Positions 52,507 through 63,135 of a stretch of 64,000 bases of DNA are shown here, piece after piece (within the stretch, counting starts at the first letter, position 1; the number at the start of each line of letters is the position of its first letter). The translations under genes and the position numbers were made by a program. Below the pieces are notes generated by a model. That model saw nothing but the letters and a program-made list of their open reading frames with translations, did no database searches and was not told the origin of the DNA. Source of the stretch: Picocystis sp. L7 (Eukaryota; Chlorophyta; Picocystophyceae; Picocystales; Picocystaceae); contig QXJR01000008.1 in NCBI GenBank assembly GCA_020975725.1, forward strand, positions 248,001 to 312,000, given 5' to 3'.

Positions 52507-53802
52507 TCATAGCTCGTCGTGCGGATTCCCCATTGTCTCTCCTTCCGTTCGAAACTTCTGGGACCAACGCAAAGTCGATTCCAAGTACAAGTTCGCTGCA
52601 CCTGCCCCTTCTCCATAGGATGCATACCCTTCCTTTTGTACTGCTGGTTCTATCTGTGTACCTTCACCCCACTCGTTGTAGCTCGTGATAGACACAATGT
52701 CAGCACCAGCAGTAATTGCTGCTGACCATGCTCGGTCATACGTGAGCCCTTCCTCTCGATCAACTGTTGTAGCTGCGTTCCATGGCCGTATTCTAGTGTC
52801 GTTGTAACCGGGACCGACGCTTGCAACAAAAGCCTTGCGCGCCTCCTTGGCAAATGCCGCAAGTGCCTTCCAGTTGGAACGCTTTGAACCGTAAGAGACT
52901 GCTTCACTTGCAAAATAAGTGTAAAAGCCATCAAACTGACCCCGCACGATTTCATGGCCATCGCCCTCATTTAAGAATAAAGCAATGAAAAATCCATCAT
53001 ACGGTGTTCCCCTCAGTGAAAACTTGCTTTGTCTGCCCAGGACGGTAGCCCATTCGTAAGATGGGATGTGATATGAATCATAAACATAGAAGACAGGTTT
53101 TCCATGCAGGCGCAGCAGTGCTCGGGAGGAACCCACACGGCCCAGGAGGTACTTCACATCTTCTCCTACAGTTGCTGCGGATCTCCCAGGGTAGGGCTCT
53201 AAGTGAAAAGCTACATACATGCCATCGACTTCTTCTGCTGCTGCAAGCAAATCCAGGATTGCAGAGTCTGTCGACACACCTTGAGTATCACTGGTGCCAG
53301 CACGAAACTCTGGGCCCCACCAGGAGGCTGCAACTGCGCCCACTCCATGGTGCACAAGCTCCTTCAATTGTTCCTTCAGTGTCCATCTATCACGTGACGA
53401 ATAGCAGCCGCGCTTTGGGTAGAAGCCTGAATGAATATCCCGTGGGGGTTGGAACCGGATTCCGTAAGGATATCGTTCTCTCAACACAGGATCCCAGTGG
53501 GGAAGAATTTCATGGTTCCAATGCAGATACTTCCCGTCGGTTTCTGGGTTTCCATACCACAAGTAAAAGAAAGCATGAACACGAGGGAAGCTGTAAGCCT
53601 CGCTGCAACTGCTCATCTGTAAATAAAGGAGTGCAAAAAGCCTGGAAACCACGACGAACGTGGCAGTCAATCCTAGGCGTGTGGGTCGCATTGGCGTGCA
53701 GAAGCACGAGCCTGTATGTAAAGGCTTCGGCTTGGAGTACCAATCTCTGCAACAGCTGGCTCGGAATATATCTTTCGCAGCTGGGCAAGATAAGTTCGAC
53801 AA
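52507..53802 (-). CDS. MANEA: GH99 endo-alpha-mannosidase-like
   Basis: 431 residues. Near residues 43-63 is a hydrophobic segment (L-G-L-T-A-T-F-V-V-V-S-R-L-F-A-L-L-Y-L) typical of a Golgi type II anchor; Met 38 (53691) could be the true start and would give a short cytosolic tail. The GH99 domain then begins with F-F-Y-L-W-Y-G-N-P and contains W-N-H-E-I-L-P-H-W, Y-P-K-R-G-C-Y-S-S-R-D, F-H-L-E-P-Y-P-G-R (catalytic Glu region) and S-Y-N-E-W-G-E-G-T-Q-I-E-P-A. These enzymes cut glucosylated mannose from N-glycans in the Golgi. Complete and intronless. It is convergent with the DUF4079 gene. Confidence 0.92.
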   Translation of the reverse strand: MSNLSCPAAKDIFRASCCRDWYSKPKPLHTGSCFCTPMRPTRLGLTATFVVVSRLFALLYLQMSSCSEAYSFPRVHAFFYLWYGNPETDGKYLHWNHEILPHWDPVLRERYPYGIRFQPPRDIHSGFYPKRGCYSSRDRWTLKEQLKELVHHGVGAVAASWWGPEFRAGTSDTQGVSTDSAILDLLAAAEEVDGMYVAFHLEPYPGRSAATVGEDVKYLLGRVGSSRALLRLHGKPVFYVYDSYHIPSYEWATVLGRQSKFSLRGTPYDGFFIALFLNEGDGHEIVRGQFDGFYTYFASEAVSYGSKRSNWKALAAFAKEARKAFVASVGPGYNDTRIRPWNAATTVDREEGLTYDRAWSAAITAGADIVSITSYNEWGEGTQIEPAVQKEGYASYGEGAGAANLYLESTLRWSQKFRTEGETMGNPHDEL

Positions 53803-54986
53803 ATTCTACAGACCACTCGACACTAAGCAACAACGCGCTTCCAGGCAGTCGAAGTCCCTCCTGAGTCTGCTGTATTCACTTTCTGGAGCTGCGTTGTACC
53901 GAGATACACGCGACCCGCTGCACTCGAACCCAGACAAAGGCAAACTTCTGCCATGGGCAATCGCAATTGTCACAGGCGATTGCGGCAAATCATGAAGAGG
54001 GTGATGCGTGCAGGCTCGGTACTGGCAATCGAGAGAATCCTTCGGTTTCTCCCGGCGTCGACGCGAAAGCAACGGTGTGGCCAATAGGAGGCAAAGTTGC
54101 GATTATGACTTTACGTATGCATGCACGAAAGTTTTGAAGGGAGGGCCTCACCGTGCCAACCAAAGTTCGCTCCACAACGGCAAACGAGAAATGCCTTGTA
54201 AACATGTTTGAGAATACAAGCACTTCCAGGCATCCCTAGCGCATATCTTCAAAGTCGATATCGCGTCCCATGAATACATGCAGATTGGAAGTTCTTCCTT
54301 GATTTTGACACGAGAAGGTAAGTGTTCATCTCGATATACTAGATTTGCATGTGGGCAGACTAGCAACAGCTTCATGAACGACCCTCTAAAATATTGAATT
54401 GGGCATTGGAAATTTCATTGTTCCTTGCCATAACTTGGCACTATGAAATTCAAAGCAAGTAGACCGCCTTGCCATCGTAAGTGCTCAAACCCATTGTCAT
54501 CTGTATTGTTTTGACGGATTGATGTATTGTCCTTGGCTTGAGAAAAGTCAACGAAGTGTCTATCGAGCATTTGTAACTATTTTCGGGTCTTTTGCATGAA
54601 TATTCTATCGAACGTCCTCCTTACAATCACCAGAGGCGGCATGAATGGTTCGCAGAGAAGGCTCCAATGTGCTCCAAGCTGATTCGCAGCCCAATCGATT
54701 CACAGTTCGCTCCTCCCACCTCGACTCTTATCAACGATAGAATTCGTGACGAACATGTGGTAGCATGGACGAGGGTGAGTATGGATTGATTGTTCAACCT
54801 TCAAGGCAAGGACAAGCGTCCGCCGTTTCCACAAATCTTCTACTGCAAAGACATACTAGAAGCGCGGCTACCTCGTATTGCCATCTTTAGCGAAGGACGT
54901 GTATTCGGCATGGGATGCTTTGTCCATGCATAGTAGTTCCTGGGACGAGCCATCCCCGTCTCGCCATCTCTTGCAAAGGGGGGCAT
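53803..54986. other. Intergenic, no gene recognised
   Basis: 1.2 kb. The first part is promoter of the GH99 gene; the middle has short frames and no domain, A/T-richer than flanks. The last 100 bp leads into the next gene. No repeats were seen by eye. Confidence 0.4.
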
Positions 54987-56597
54987 ATGTTCGGACGTCA
55001 TGGGGTCGTCGGGGCGTCTCCTGATGCCCCGGCTTCAAGGATCCCGCCAATCCGGAGGGAAACTCCTGTTTGTCAGGCCTCGACAGACCCTACAACGGTC
55101 ACTGGACTGGATTCGTCGCAGACCCTGCAACAGGCGCGAACAGGCGAGCGATTCGGGACATTCCTCGGCGACTCGCAGGTCTACATGTCGAGCACGGGAC
55201 TTCGAGATGTCACCAACTTGGCCCAAGGGGATCGTGTGGGAAAACTGACACGACACAGCGACGAATCCATTCGTGTTGACGTTCCAGTAGACGTCACAAG
55301 TACCCCGTGGAAAGATGCGTTCGAGCCTGTCACACCCAATGAAGTCTTTGAAAAGAATAGCGCCCCCTACGTCTCTGTAATGGACGGAGGATCCCTCCAA
55401 AAGTTGGTGACTAGCAGGATGCTGGACGCAGAGCAACGATTGAGGCGTGTGCTTGAGCAAGAAGGCTGGACGCCCTCGCCCAGGAAGGTCCGTCTTCAGC
55501 CTGAATACTCTCCAGGAATGGGACCTACTTTCTCACCCTTGTCGAGACAAAGCAGTCCATATAGTGCCAGAGCAAGCTCTACTTCACCTGCAGCAGAGTC
55601 CCGTGTTCGTGCACCTGGGCAATCTGAGACTAAAGCACGGCACTTGTGCAGTACTGCTTCCCCCTCACATGGTGCGGATCAATTTCAATCCAGCAGAGAA
55701 CAGATGTCTGCTGGAGTTTGTTCTCTACCAGGCAACCAGTCAGACATACCTGCAGAAGAAGCTCAGTGTGAAGCAGAGAGAGATATTTCATCGACCTTTC
55801 GAAAGGGGCAGGAGCTTCAACTATCGGAGCATAGAGAGCAAGTACCTCTAGACTGCAAAAAATTGGAGAACAAGTCGGACCAGTCCTTGCACAGACTTGG
55901 ACAAGGTAGAGCTTCTACCTCCAAAAGTTGCGACTTTTCATCTCACTTCGAGCAGTATCTACCCAACCAAGAAACGATTGGCCCTTACGCTGCTGCTGGT
56001 GAAGTCATACCATCTACTGATACAAGTGCGTCAGACAATCATCAGCTATCTTCATATTCGACAGGTTCAGTGAATCAAAGGGTGATGACTAATTCATGCA
56101 GCGTCATTGCTACCGGCAGGCAACCAGGAGTTGGCGAGCTGCATAGTAAGTCGGTACACTTTGGAAATGGATCTTTCATGAAGTTGGAGGAGGAACATCG
56201 TACCCCGCAGAAAGGAACAAATGTGCAAAGCCACATTTCCATGGAGGTCGGGGACTTACAAGAACCTCTCAGACATTACATCCCTGGACACAGAACAAGC
56301 AGTGACACAGTGCGACAAATCTGCAGTGGGTCTTTGAAGATCCTTCGTAACATTTTCAGCAAGCTGCATCAAATGACGGATTCCATATGCAAGCGACAGC
56401 CGGGGTTCCTGGCGCATGTTTCTGCTGGCTGGAGTCTGACACTTGCAAGCGAGTGCGCAGCTAAATGTAGCAACTGGAAGCTGTCAAGGTGGCAAACTCT
56501 GATTTCTGTTTATGTTGTAACATTGCATGTTCTGGTCTGCTATCACATGCTACAGTACTTGGAACGACCTCATGCACAGGGGCAGTTTTACAAATGA
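54987..56597 (+). CDS. Orphan protein with C-terminal membrane segment
   Basis: 536 residues from Met at 54987 (a start at 54915 would add 24). No domain recognised. Most of the chain is Ser, Gln, Thr and Pro rich and likely disordered. Residues about 105-155 (A-E-Q-R-L-R-R-V-L-E-Q-E-G-W-T-P-S-P-R) include a short helix. Near the C terminus W-Q-T-L-I-S-V-Y-V-V-T-L-H-V-L-V-C-Y is a membrane segment, followed by about 20 residues; this is a tail-anchored layout, as in KASH or SNARE-type membrane proteins, but neither signature is present. Length and uninterrupted frame support a real gene. Confidence 0.6.
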   Translation: MFGRHGVVGASPDAPASRIPPIRRETPVCQASTDPTTVTGLDSSQTLQQARTGERFGTFLGDSQVYMSSTGLRDVTNLAQGDRVGKLTRHSDESIRVDVPVDVTSTPWKDAFEPVTPNEVFEKNSAPYVSVMDGGSLQKLVTSRMLDAEQRLRRVLEQEGWTPSPRKVRLQPEYSPGMGPTFSPLSRQSSPYSARASSTSPAAESRVRAPGQSETKARHLCSTASPSHGADQFQSSREQMSAGVCSLPGNQSDIPAEEAQCEAERDISSTFRKGQELQLSEHREQVPLDCKKLENKSDQSLHRLGQGRASTSKSCDFSSHFEQYLPNQETIGPYAAAGEVIPSTDTSASDNHQLSSYSTGSVNQRVMTNSCSVIATGRQPGVGELHSKSVHFGNGSFMKLEEEHRTPQKGTNVQSHISMEVGDLQEPLRHYIPGHRTSSDTVRQICSGSLKILRNIFSKLHQMTDSICKRQPGFLAHVSAGWSLTLASECAAKCSNWKLSRWQTLISVYVVTLHVLVCYHMLQYLERPHAQGQFYK

Positions 56598-57209
56598 GAG
56601 GGTGGACACGCTGCAATGAGTCAACATACCATTGAATTCAATCTGCTTGCCACCAGCATGGTGTCTAAGGGTCCAGTCTTTCCGTTATTTCGTTTGGCAT
56701 TGGAACAGAGAAGCAAAATGGTTTGGCTCCACCTTCGATTGAACTATCCGATAAAGTTTGTCGCTAGCAATCCCTCGGATTTGCTTTGAGTCATCGAGAC
56801 ATACACGTAATGAAGCACCATCTCACAGAGCTGGGTTATTTTGATAGTGGCCGGATAATACTGTAACATTTCGATTTCCCTTGGATTGCATGGGCATGCA
56901 TCGTCTTTCGGACCCCAACGCCTGCGTGTACGAATCCTTTGTTCTGCATTCGCCGTTGAAACACCCTGGGCTCGCATTGGCCATGTGGTTTCCACCATTT
57001 TCCTTCCTGGCAGACACCGGCCACTCTGCTCTGGGTGTTCCCCTGGTTCTCTCTCAACCATTTGCCATTGTCTGGTTTCGTTGGGACGTCTCTAATTGGA
57101 CCGGGTGAGGTCCGATCCCATCCATGGGGAGGTGCCTACATGTCTTCTCACAGGTGAAGTGAGAACTTTCGAAGAAGGGACACGAATTGGACCGAGGTGG
57201 TCGAAGCGC
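56598..57209. other. Spacer before XPF
   Basis: Holds the 3' flank of the orphan gene and the promoter and leader of XPF. The XPF frame stays open up to 57096; no other frame shows a domain. Confidence 0.5.
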
Positions 57210-60017
57210 ATGGATGACACCACACGTGCCCAGACCAGGTCCGGTTTGGAACGAGGACCATGTGTGGACGTACCATCCACGTCTTCCGACGAAGAAGAAA
57301 TCGCGGACGTGCCGCTGTTGCTCCCGTTCCATCGACACATCGCCAAGGACATGCTTCAGGAAGACGGACTCTGCGTCTTGGGAACTGGCATGGGACAAGC
57401 CAGGGTCGCTGCGGCATTGCTGGCGATGCAGGAAGATCGAGACAAGCGGAATGGAAAGGCAAACACCGTGGTGATCGTGCTCGGTGCATCGGAAACGCAA
57501 CGGGCAGCCGTGGATGCGGTGCTCCACCAGCTGTCACAGAAACAAGAACCGTCGCGTTTCGTCAGCACCGAGTATACATCCGAGGCGCGTGCTGCGTTCT
57601 ACGCAAAGGGTGGAATACTACACTTCACCACACGCATACTTGTTGTGGACATCTTGACCAAAAAGCTACCCTTTGCCAATGTGTCAGGTGTGGTGGTGTT
57701 GAATGCAGAACGAGTGTCGGAGAACAGCGGCGAAGGTTTCTCTGTAAGATTGCTGCTTGAGGGAGCGGCTGAATTGAACCAAAAGTCAATCTTCATCTGG
57801 GGGCTCTCGGACTCACCGCATCGGCTGGTGGGAACATTCGGGGCTGTGGAGAAGGTGATGAAAGCCTTGTACGTGAGGCGGTTGTATCTATGGCCCCGTT
57901 TTAAGGCTGAGGTGCATGAAAGTCTGCCGAAGGAAGTCCTAGAGCCTTGTGTGGTTGAAGTCTCACAGCCACTGACACCCAGGATGCAAGCAATACAGGA
58001 TGGGCTCTGGGACGTGATGAAGGCATGTCTGAAAGAGCTACGGCGTGTGGCCAAGGGGACCCTGGACACGTCAGACATTGACACTGATGACACTTGCGGA
58101 TTGTTTAAGGACGTAGAAGAGCAACTTTGGCGCCAAATAAGAGGGGCAAGACATGCCGTAGGATCGAAAACACGGCAAATTGTGCGAGATATTGGCACCC
58201 TTCGGAGATTAGTTGGTCATCTGCTTCGGCTAGAACCGGTGGTTTTCCTCAAGCTCCTAGAAACTCTGCGTGCCGCAGAAGGAATTAGCACTGTGTGGTT
58301 GTACACAGATGCTGCGCACCTTGTCTTTGAATCTTCCCGCAGGCGTGTTTATCAGATGAAAAGACAGAATGCACTCAGGACAGATCTGACAAGCAATAAG
58401 AATAAAGCAGAGGAGTACAAGCCCCTCCCAGCCCAAATGAGTCCAGTTTTTGAACCACTGCCCAAGTGGAACCTGGTGAAAGACATCATTGACGAGGCAC
58501 GTGCAGAACTACAGAGAGGCCCTCTGGCACAAGCGTCTAGAAAATGCAGAGAAACAGACAAGGCATTGGGAAAAGAGGGCCCAAGGGTGCACCACCCCAT
58601 TCTCATTGCTGTGCAGGACAGTGCAACGGCATGCCAACTTTATGCCGTCTTGAAGTTTGGCGCAGATAGGGTAATGGAAAAATCATACCAAGGCTATGAA
58701 CAAGAGAAGAAGTCTGCGACAAAATTGCAAGGCGGAAAAAAAGTACAGAAGCAGCAAAAGCGCAAAGCTGATGCCCTGCCGATGGCTTCAGCTACTCCAA
58801 TCAATGCTGCAACGGTGAACTCAATTGTCATAGAAGCTGCAGCAGCTCAGGAGGCCGCTCAAACACTGGAATATCAGGAGATCAAGGATTCTTTTGGTGA
58901 TGCAGGGAGCTTTGATGATATTTATTTCCACGTCCTGGGTGACCGTAGTGAAGTTCTCACGGACATCAGCCCGATTTTCATAATTATGCACGATCCAGAC
59001 CTCGCGTTCCTGCGGCAAGTGGAAATGTACAAATGTGAGCAAAGGGGTCGACCTCTCAGGCTTTACTTTGTGCAGTACGAATCGTCGATCGAGGAGTTCA
59101 AGTACCGGGCAAGCGTTGAAAGAGAAACTAGTGCCTTTGAGCGGTTGATTCGGGGAAAAGCCACCATGCTTGTACCAGTAGCCGGCGACCGTAGTCAAGT
59201 CGTTCCTCGCTCATCAACAATGGAAGATCAAGTTGCAACGGACCACCTGGTAGCATCACATCGATCGGGTGGGTGGCTTTCCACGACAACCAAGAAACCC
59301 CGGCCTCGCATTGTGGTTGATATTCGTGAGTTTATGTCAAGCTTACCAGCAGTTTTGCATCAGCAAGGTTTTGACATTCTGCCAGTCACATTGGAAGTGG
59401 GAGATTATGTCCTCTCTTCTGATATCTGTATAGAACGAAAAAGCATATCTGACCTCTATGGCTCCTTCAACTCTGGTCGCCTCTTCACCCAGATGGAAGC
59501 AATGACGAAAAACTATAAGATACCAGTTCTGCTCATTGAATTTGATGCAAATGAAACGTTTGGGCTGACTTCGACTTCAGATATCAGTGATGCTATTAAT
59601 GCCCAGCATATCACTTCCAAGATAGCCCTCTTGATATTGCACTTTCCGCGCACGAGGATAATTTGGTCAAGATCTTTGAACGCTACAGCTGACTTATTTC
59701 AGGCACTCAAGTCCAACCAAGATGACCCAGATCCAACCCTTGCAGCCCAAGTTGGAGTCCCTGAAGAGGACCAGTCTAACAAGGATACCGCAGAAGATCT
59801 CTACAACCAGGCAGCTATAGATGTCCTTCGAAAGCTGCCTGGCGTCACGAATAACAATTTTCGCCAGGTCATGGGTACGTACAAAAGTTTGGCTGAGATT
59901 AGCACTGCATCGAAGGAGGATCTGGCCAAAGTTCTTGGAGGCATGCAGAATGCAAAACGGTTGCACGACTTCCTGCATGCAGAGTGTCCGCGCAGTGATT
60001 TTATTCGCACATTGTAA
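57210..60017 (+). CDS. ERCC4: XPF-type repair endonuclease
   Basis: 935 residues from Met at 57210; the frame also starts at 57096. Partner of ERCC1; makes the 5' incision in nucleotide excision repair and acts in crosslink repair. The N-terminal helicase-like region matches XPF closely (L-P-F-H-R-H-I-A-K-D-M-L, G-G-I-L-H-F-T-T-R-I-L-V-V-D-I-L-T, V-R-R-L-Y-L-W-P-R-F). The ERCC4 nuclease follows at about residues 700-860: V-V-D-I-R-E-F, V-G-D-Y-V-L-S-S-D-I-C-I-E-R-K-S-I-S-D-L, all metal ligands kept, and F-T-Q-M-E-A-M. The C terminus has two helix-hairpin-helix units (L-R-K-L-P-G-V-T-N-N-N; L-G-G-M-Q-N-A). Intronless. It is convergent with PNO1, stop codons 117 bp apart. Confidence 0.96.
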   Translation: MDDTTRAQTRSGLERGPCVDVPSTSSDEEEIADVPLLLPFHRHIAKDMLQEDGLCVLGTGMGQARVAAALLAMQEDRDKRNGKANTVVIVLGASETQRAAVDAVLHQLSQKQEPSRFVSTEYTSEARAAFYAKGGILHFTTRILVVDILTKKLPFANVSGVVVLNAERVSENSGEGFSVRLLLEGAAELNQKSIFIWGLSDSPHRLVGTFGAVEKVMKALYVRRLYLWPRFKAEVHESLPKEVLEPCVVEVSQPLTPRMQAIQDGLWDVMKACLKELRRVAKGTLDTSDIDTDDTCGLFKDVEEQLWRQIRGARHAVGSKTRQIVRDIGTLRRLVGHLLRLEPVVFLKLLETLRAAEGISTVWLYTDAAHLVFESSRRRVYQMKRQNALRTDLTSNKNKAEEYKPLPAQMSPVFEPLPKWNLVKDIIDEARAELQRGPLAQASRKCRETDKALGKEGPRVHHPILIAVQDSATACQLYAVLKFGADRVMEKSYQGYEQEKKSATKLQGGKKVQKQQKRKADALPMASATPINAATVNSIVIEAAAAQEAAQTLEYQEIKDSFGDAGSFDDIYFHVLGDRSEVLTDISPIFIIMHDPDLAFLRQVEMYKCEQRGRPLRLYFVQYESSIEEFKYRASVERETSAFERLIRGKATMLVPVAGDRSQVVPRSSTMEDQVATDHLVASHRSGGWLSTTTKKPRPRIVVDIREFMSSLPAVLHQQGFDILPVTLEVGDYVLSSDICIERKSISDLYGSFNSGRLFTQMEAMTKNYKIPVLLIEFDANETFGLTSTSDISDAINAQHITSKIALLILHFPRTRIIWSRSLNATADLFQALKSNQDDPDPTLAAQVGVPEEDQSNKDTAEDLYNQAAIDVLRKLPGVTNNNFRQVMGTYKSLAEISTASKEDLAKVLGGMQNAKRLHDFLHAECPRSDFIRTL

Positions 60018-60049
60018 GGGAGCCGACACCAGAAATTCGAAACGTGTAG

Positions 60050-60055
60050 TTTATT
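60050..60055 (-). terminator. Polyadenylation signal of PNO1
   Basis: AATAAA on the minus strand about 80 nt past the PNO1 stop. Confidence 0.45.
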
Positions 60056-60134
60056 AATTGGCTCCAGTGGTGGGGCCCTTCCAATGATACACCCCTTGTT
60101 CCCCACACAGCATGCCACAATGCATGCGATCTGT

Positions 60135-60839
60135 CTATGCCTGCTCTGATACACGTGCAGCAATGGTCCTCATGCGGGAGTACACTTTTCCAGGAGGGGA
60201 TCCCAGGATGAGTCCACAGATCGCGTCCCTGGCGACTCTGATGTTTTGAAAGGTGCCCAGGATGCTGATGTGCGTGTCTGCAAGCACGATGCGTGTGCGA
60301 GTGGTGTTTTCGATCGTGAATTTGGTCTTCCCGTTTTTCCCCGAGATCCGCCCAATCGCTCTGGAGAGATGCTCTCCTTTGAGTGTCTGTTTGACGTCTT
60401 TGATTTCGAACCTTTCGATGTAAAGATCGTCCAAACGAAGCAGCGCAATGGCATCCTGGACTTCGAAGCCCAATATGAATGCGTTCACAAAGTCGGCACA
60501 TTTTTGCAGGTTCCCTCCAGCCACTGGATCGTTCGACTCCTTTTTGTGTCGGAGCTCCACCCTTCTGGACCGCAGGTTCATCCGCATGTCCACGCCCATC
60601 TGTTCAGTCACCGGCTTGTAAATTTCCATCCAGGCCTTCCTCAGCGGCGTGTACCTGTGCGAAGGCACGGCCACGCGCAGGATGGTGGGCGTTTCGCGGC
60701 CAGCCTTGGCTTCGGCGTGCGCCGGATCCCGTCCAGCGTCCGTTTCCATCGTCGTCGCGTCCTTTTCTTCGCGCAACGGGACCTCTGCGGGCCTCAGAGG
60801 GATCGTGTCCGCCTGATTCACGCGCCCTTCCTTCGGCAT
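60135..60839 (-). CDS. PNO1: PNO1 (Dim2), 40S ribosome assembly factor
   Basis: 234 residues. Binds the 3' end of 18S rRNA precursors in 40S assembly. Residues about 90-234 carry the family core: N-L-R-S-R-R-V-E-L-R, F-V-N-A-F-I-L-G-F-E-V-Q-D-A-I-A-L-L-R-L-D-D-L-Y, F-E-I-K-D-V-K-Q-T-L-K-G-E-H-L, then the KH motif G-R-I-S-G-K-N-G-K-T-K-F-T-I-E and the tail L-G-S-P-P-G-K-V-Y. The family usual length is about 250. The N terminus is acidic and low in complexity. The gene is divergent from MoaA. Confidence 0.95.
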   Translation of the reverse strand: MPKEGRVNQADTIPLRPAEVPLREEKDATTMETDAGRDPAHAEAKAGRETPTILRVAVPSHRYTPLRKAWMEIYKPVTEQMGVDMRMNLRSRRVELRHKKESNDPVAGGNLQKCADFVNAFILGFEVQDAIALLRLDDLYIERFEIKDVKQTLKGEHLSRAIGRISGKNGKTKFTIENTTRTRIVLADTHISILGTFQNIRVARDAICGLILGSPPGKVYSRMRTIAARVSEQA

Positions 60840-61402
60840 GACGCTCGCAAAGGCACTCGCGCTCGAGCTTCGCGCGCGAAGGCGCGTCTATGGCGTCGCG
60901 ACTCGCGTGGAATGGCGGTGGTGGCGGCGGCGGGGTTGGTTTCCCTATCAATATCCTCCCCCGATCGGGAGAACGGAGAAGGGAGGCGCGTGGGTTCGAA
61001 CCGGTCTTCTGGACCATTCGATCGGTACGGTGCGTCCGGTCTGTCGCCTTGGGGAGCAACGGAGGTCCTCCCCTTCGAACCCGGATGGACCTACCCACGT
61101 CCAAGGCCCCCTTTTGGCCTGCTTTCGTCGTGCTATTCACAGTAGAACTAAGTGGATCTGGCTCGAAGTCGATCCCCTTGGTCGTCTCGGTCCCTCGTAC
61201 CTGGTCCCTTGTGTGGCTTGGAGAGGTGCCCGTCCCAGTCCCGAAAGGGTGCTTCGTCCACTTCGAATCGGTGGAAGACCGAAGCACCTCCAACACCTGC
61301 TTCGAGAGGAACAATTGCTGGCGCGTTGTTGGAAGCACCACAGGCGCTCCGGTCTATGGATCGTGGACAGGAAGGTGGAGAAGGATTGGGAAGCAGAGCA
61401 CC
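60840..61402. other. Divergent promoter, PNO1 / MoaA
   Basis: 563 bp of G/C-rich sequence. The MoaA frame stays open back to 60890, but this part is low-complexity and not alignable to the family. Confidence 0.5.
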
Positions 61403-62692
61403 ATGAGAACGGGGAAGAGACAGCTCCGGAGGATGGTCCACACGTTGCGTCAGCAAAGGGACAACCACGTAGAAACAGATGCTCGTCGGAGAAGGTTGGA
61501 AGAAATGGAACGCGTGCAAGGGATAAAATGGGACAACATCCACGTGGAACAACCGGGAGACCGGAAATATGCCGGCGTCACGGATAGGGGTGCCTTGAAA
61601 ACCAAGCAAGAAGAGGTCCTAACCGACACTTTCGGGTACGGCGTCCGAAATAGCGGTCGCAAGAGTCGTCGTTGCACCCTGTCCGACAGGCTGACATCGA
61701 ATACGCGCGATCTCGTATACAACAGGAGGAGACACACGTATTTGCGAATCTCCCTCACCGAAAGGTGCAATCTGCGTTGCCTGTACTGCATGCCCGAGGA
61801 AGGCATCGAACTCACCCCCAAGAAGAGCCTGCTTACCACAGAAGAAATTGTGCGGTTGGCAAGGCTGTTCGTTTCTGAAGGTGTGGAAAAGATCAGGCTG
61901 ACAGGTGGTGAGCCGACGGTACGAAAAGATTTCATGGACCTGGCCGCAGAGCTGGGGGGCATCCCGGGCTTGAAGCACCTGGGGATCACGACCAACGGGA
62001 TTGTGCTTGCAAAGAAATTGCCGCTGCTGAAAGAGCTCGGCATGGACTTGCTAAATATTTCGCTAGATACCCTCCGTCCAACCACATTCCAGCAGCTTAC
62101 CCGTAGAAATGGATTGGAGAAAGTGCTCCGGTCCATTGACGTTGCCTGTGACTTGGGCTACGATCCTGTGAAGGTGAATTGTGTGGTGATGAGGGGACAG
62201 AACGATCAAGAAATTTTGGACTTCGTGGAGCTCACGAGAGAAAAACCAATAAACGTGCGTTTCATCGAATACATGCCGTTCGATGGAAATGCATGGGCCA
62301 ACAAGAAAATGGTATCCTACAGAGAGATGGTGGGGATGATAGAGGCCAGGTATGGAGAGGGGTGCTTGAGGAGGATGAACGACGGGAAGAGTGAAGTGGC
62401 AAAAAACTTCACCATTGATGGACACAAGGGGAGTGTGTCTTTTGTCACATCGATGACGGAGCATTTCTGCTCAGGCTGCTCTCGTTTGCGAATCATGGCA
62501 GACGGGAACCTGAAAGTCTGTCTCTTTGGTCCTTCAGAGGTTAGCTTAAGAGACGCCATGCGCTCCGGCGCTACTGACGATGACATGTTGGGCATTATAT
62601 CCGCGGCCGTGGATCGTAAAAAGGCTGCCCACGCGGGGATGTTCGAACTTGCGAAGACCAAAAACCGTTCGATGATCAAGATCGGGGGTTGA
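61403..62692 (+). CDS. CNX2: MoaA/CNX2, molybdenum cofactor synthesis step 1
   Basis: GTP 3',8-cyclase, a radical SAM enzyme that starts molybdenum cofactor synthesis in mitochondria. From the chosen Met it is 429 residues; the frame is open back to 60890 and Met codons at 61433 and 61508 are alternatives. The first cluster is C-N-L-R-C-L-Y-C within [10 protein letters not shown], and the second is C-S-G-C-S-R-L-R then N-L-K-V-C-L-F-G, giving the C-x2-C-x13-C spacing. [10 protein letters not shown] is the SAM-binding stretch. The protein ends in I-G-G, the C-terminal Gly-Gly that the enzyme needs. The first 110 residues are basic and probably include a targeting sequence. Nearest neighbour on its strand is PDS5. 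Confidence 0.94.
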   Translation: MRTGKRQLRRMVHTLRQQRDNHVETDARRRRLEEMERVQGIKWDNIHVEQPGDRKYAGVTDRGALKTKQEEVLTDTFGYGVRNSGRKSRRCTLSDRLTSNTRDLVYNRRRHTYLRISLTERCNLRCLYCMPEEGIELTPKKSLLTTEEIVRLARLFVSEGVEKIRLTGGEPTVRKDFMDLAAELGGIPGLKHLGITTNGIVLAKKLPLLKELGMDLLNISLDTLRPTTFQQLTRRNGLEKVLRSIDVACDLGYDPVKVNCVVMRGQNDQEILDFVELTREKPINVRFIEYMPFDGNAWANKKMVSYREMVGMIEARYGEGCLRRMNDGKSEVAKNFTIDGHKGSVSFVTSMTEHFCSGCSRLRIMADGNLKVCLFGPSEVSLRDAMRSGATDDDMLGIISAAVDRKKAAHAGMFELAKTKNRSMIKIGG

Positions 62693-63135
62693 TTGGCTGC
62701 CGTGCTTCCAGGCCTTGCACTTTCTCTCGTTCCCTCACGGTGGGCCTTCGCATGTCGATGTTGTCTTGCTGTGCCGTGTTGGAAGCAGTTGTTTCACGTA
62801 TAATATGTGTACACTTCAAGAGCACTTGGGATGGGGTCTCCCGGCTCCTCTCGACCGCCCCTCGACGTCTCCGAATCCACACTGTCCGGGATCCTCGTCG
62901 GCGATTGACCGAGCCTTGCCCTCTCCCGGACATAAAACCAGTCATCGACCGTGCATGCGACGGATTGCGTTGAGGAATCTCTCCTCCACGGCACACGCCC
63001 TCGTCCGCGTCGCACTCGATCCCTCCCTGGCGATCTCGATAGACCCGGATCCCCCTCGATCCATCCTTCTCTCCCTAGGGGAAGACGGCCTTCGTCCCTG
63101 GTTCGATAGGGGCGTTCCCGCCGCGTGTTCCCGCC
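62693..63135. other. Spacer before PDS5
   Basis: 3' flank of MoaA and G/C-rich promoter of PDS5. Long frames on both strands (up to 273 codons on the minus strand) are shadows of PDS5 or follow from base composition. Confidence 0.5.

Noticed and set aside
60980-61020. tRNA-like T-loop GGTTCGAACC
   Set aside because: No matching acceptor, D or anticodon stem around it.
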